40,409 nucleotides of DNA, from contig SCRJ01000146.1 of the NCBI GenBank assembly GCA_004298115.1, positions 1-40,409 on the forward strand, read 5' to 3'. This document shows positions 40,146 to 40,409 of the stretch, piece by piece. The stretch is from Acidobacteriota bacterium (GTDB lineage: Bacteria; Acidobacteriota; Thermoanaerobaculia; Thermoanaerobaculales; Thermoanaerobaculaceae). Each line of letters opens with the position of its first letter. Position 1 is the stretch's first letter. The notes under the pieces were generated by a model. That model had not been told where the DNA came from, did no database searches, and saw nothing but the letters and a program-made list of their open reading frames with translations. The translations under genes and the position numbers were made by a program.

Positions 40146-40409
40146 ATGGTTGCGAGCACTGAAAGGAAGACGAAAGGTTTGGTGGCGTCGGCGCTGGTCC
40201 TGACGCTGGCGTCCGCGGCGCCGGTTTCCACTGCGGCCGCGTTCGCGCGCCGCGTGCCCGCCGACCCGAACCGCCTCTTCGTCATCGAACGCAGCGTCAA
40301 CGCCAACGTCGTGGTCTACGACGCGGTTCGCGGCAGGGACGGCCGCCTCGACACGGCCGACCCGGTCACGGCGTACTGGCTCATGAACGCGGACAAGGGC
40401 CAACGCCAG
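40146..40409 (+). CDS. DUF4833 family exported protein (5' end only)
   Basis: Runs off the window; 88 codons are visible. A signal peptide covers about residues 1-34 (basic start, then LVASALVLTLASAAPVSTAAAFA). The mature part begins RRVPADPNRLFVIERSVNANVVVYDAVRGRDGRLDTADPVTAYWLMNADKG, which matches the DUF4833 pattern (LFxIERSxNANxVxYDA ... PVxxYWxM). Function unknown. ATG 40146 has GGGGAGG six bases upstream. Confidence 0.8.
   Translation, partial: MVASTERKTKGLVASALVLTLASAAPVSTAAAFARRVPADPNRLFVIERSVNANVVVYDAVRGRDGRLDTADPVTAYWLMNADKGQRQ

Overview
The window is very GC-rich DNA from a didermic (Gram-negative) bacterium. It encodes outer-membrane beta-barrels (a FadL-like channel and a TonB-dependent receptor), lipoproteins and a TonB/ExbB/ExbD system. 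The dispersed short repeats, the TPR-TonB-ExbB-ExbD-ExbD operon, two cytochrome-c-fused bd-like oxidases and a sugar-phosphate microcompartment together suggest Acidobacteriota or a similar lineage. That placement is inference and no marker gene here proves it.

Layout. 1-690: intergenic, with a 28-unit heptamer array. 690-6009: a FadL-like channel with a secreted SGNH esterase, a terminator, then a two-gene bd-like oxidase with one heme-c domain. 6172-7221: threonine aldolase (minus). 7254-15716: housekeeping run on the plus strand (M16 peptidase, RecN, TsaC/Sua5, gamma carbonic anhydrase, HisRS, POT transporter). 15650-17003: DUF4013 membrane protein (minus) and a SLOG-type putative molybdenum carrier (plus). 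17038-22248: compact bacterial microcompartment (BMC) operon on the minus strand. 22376-25586: TPR lipoprotein-TonB-ExbB-ExbD-ExbD on the minus strand. 26082-31512: unknown polytopic membrane protein, G6PDH, TatA (minus) and a serine-hydrolase-fold protein. 31602-36308: minus-strand run of thioferritin-like protein, Fe-S protein and a second bd-like oxidase with heme-c domains on both subunits. 36465-39504: TonB-dependent receptor and HAD acid-phosphatase lipoprotein (minus). 40146-end: start of a DUF4833 protein.

The most coherent system is the BMC. An RpiB-DeoC fusion would feed acetaldehyde from deoxyribose 5-phosphate to a CoA-acylating aldehyde dehydrogenase, inside a shell of one BMC-H, two BMC-T and three BMC-P proteins. 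It fits the 'sugar phosphate utilization' class of BMCs, but it is unusually small: no phosphotransacylase, alcohol dehydrogenase or kinase is present. The RpiB-DeoC linker contains a helix resembling an encapsulation peptide, and the usual RpiB catalytic Cys position carries Asp.

A second theme is repeats. A palindromic element, GTAAC-N5-GGTACC-W-GGTACC-N5-GTTAC, occurs at four gene 3' ends. At all four a stop codon lies inside the element or its flank, and in two cases the element supplies the last residues of the protein. Related heptamer tandem repeats follow another stop codon and fill the left intergenic region. A third theme is a set of genes with a TATCAT-like box 6-8 nt before the start codon and no ribosome-binding site, which suggests leaderless transcription.
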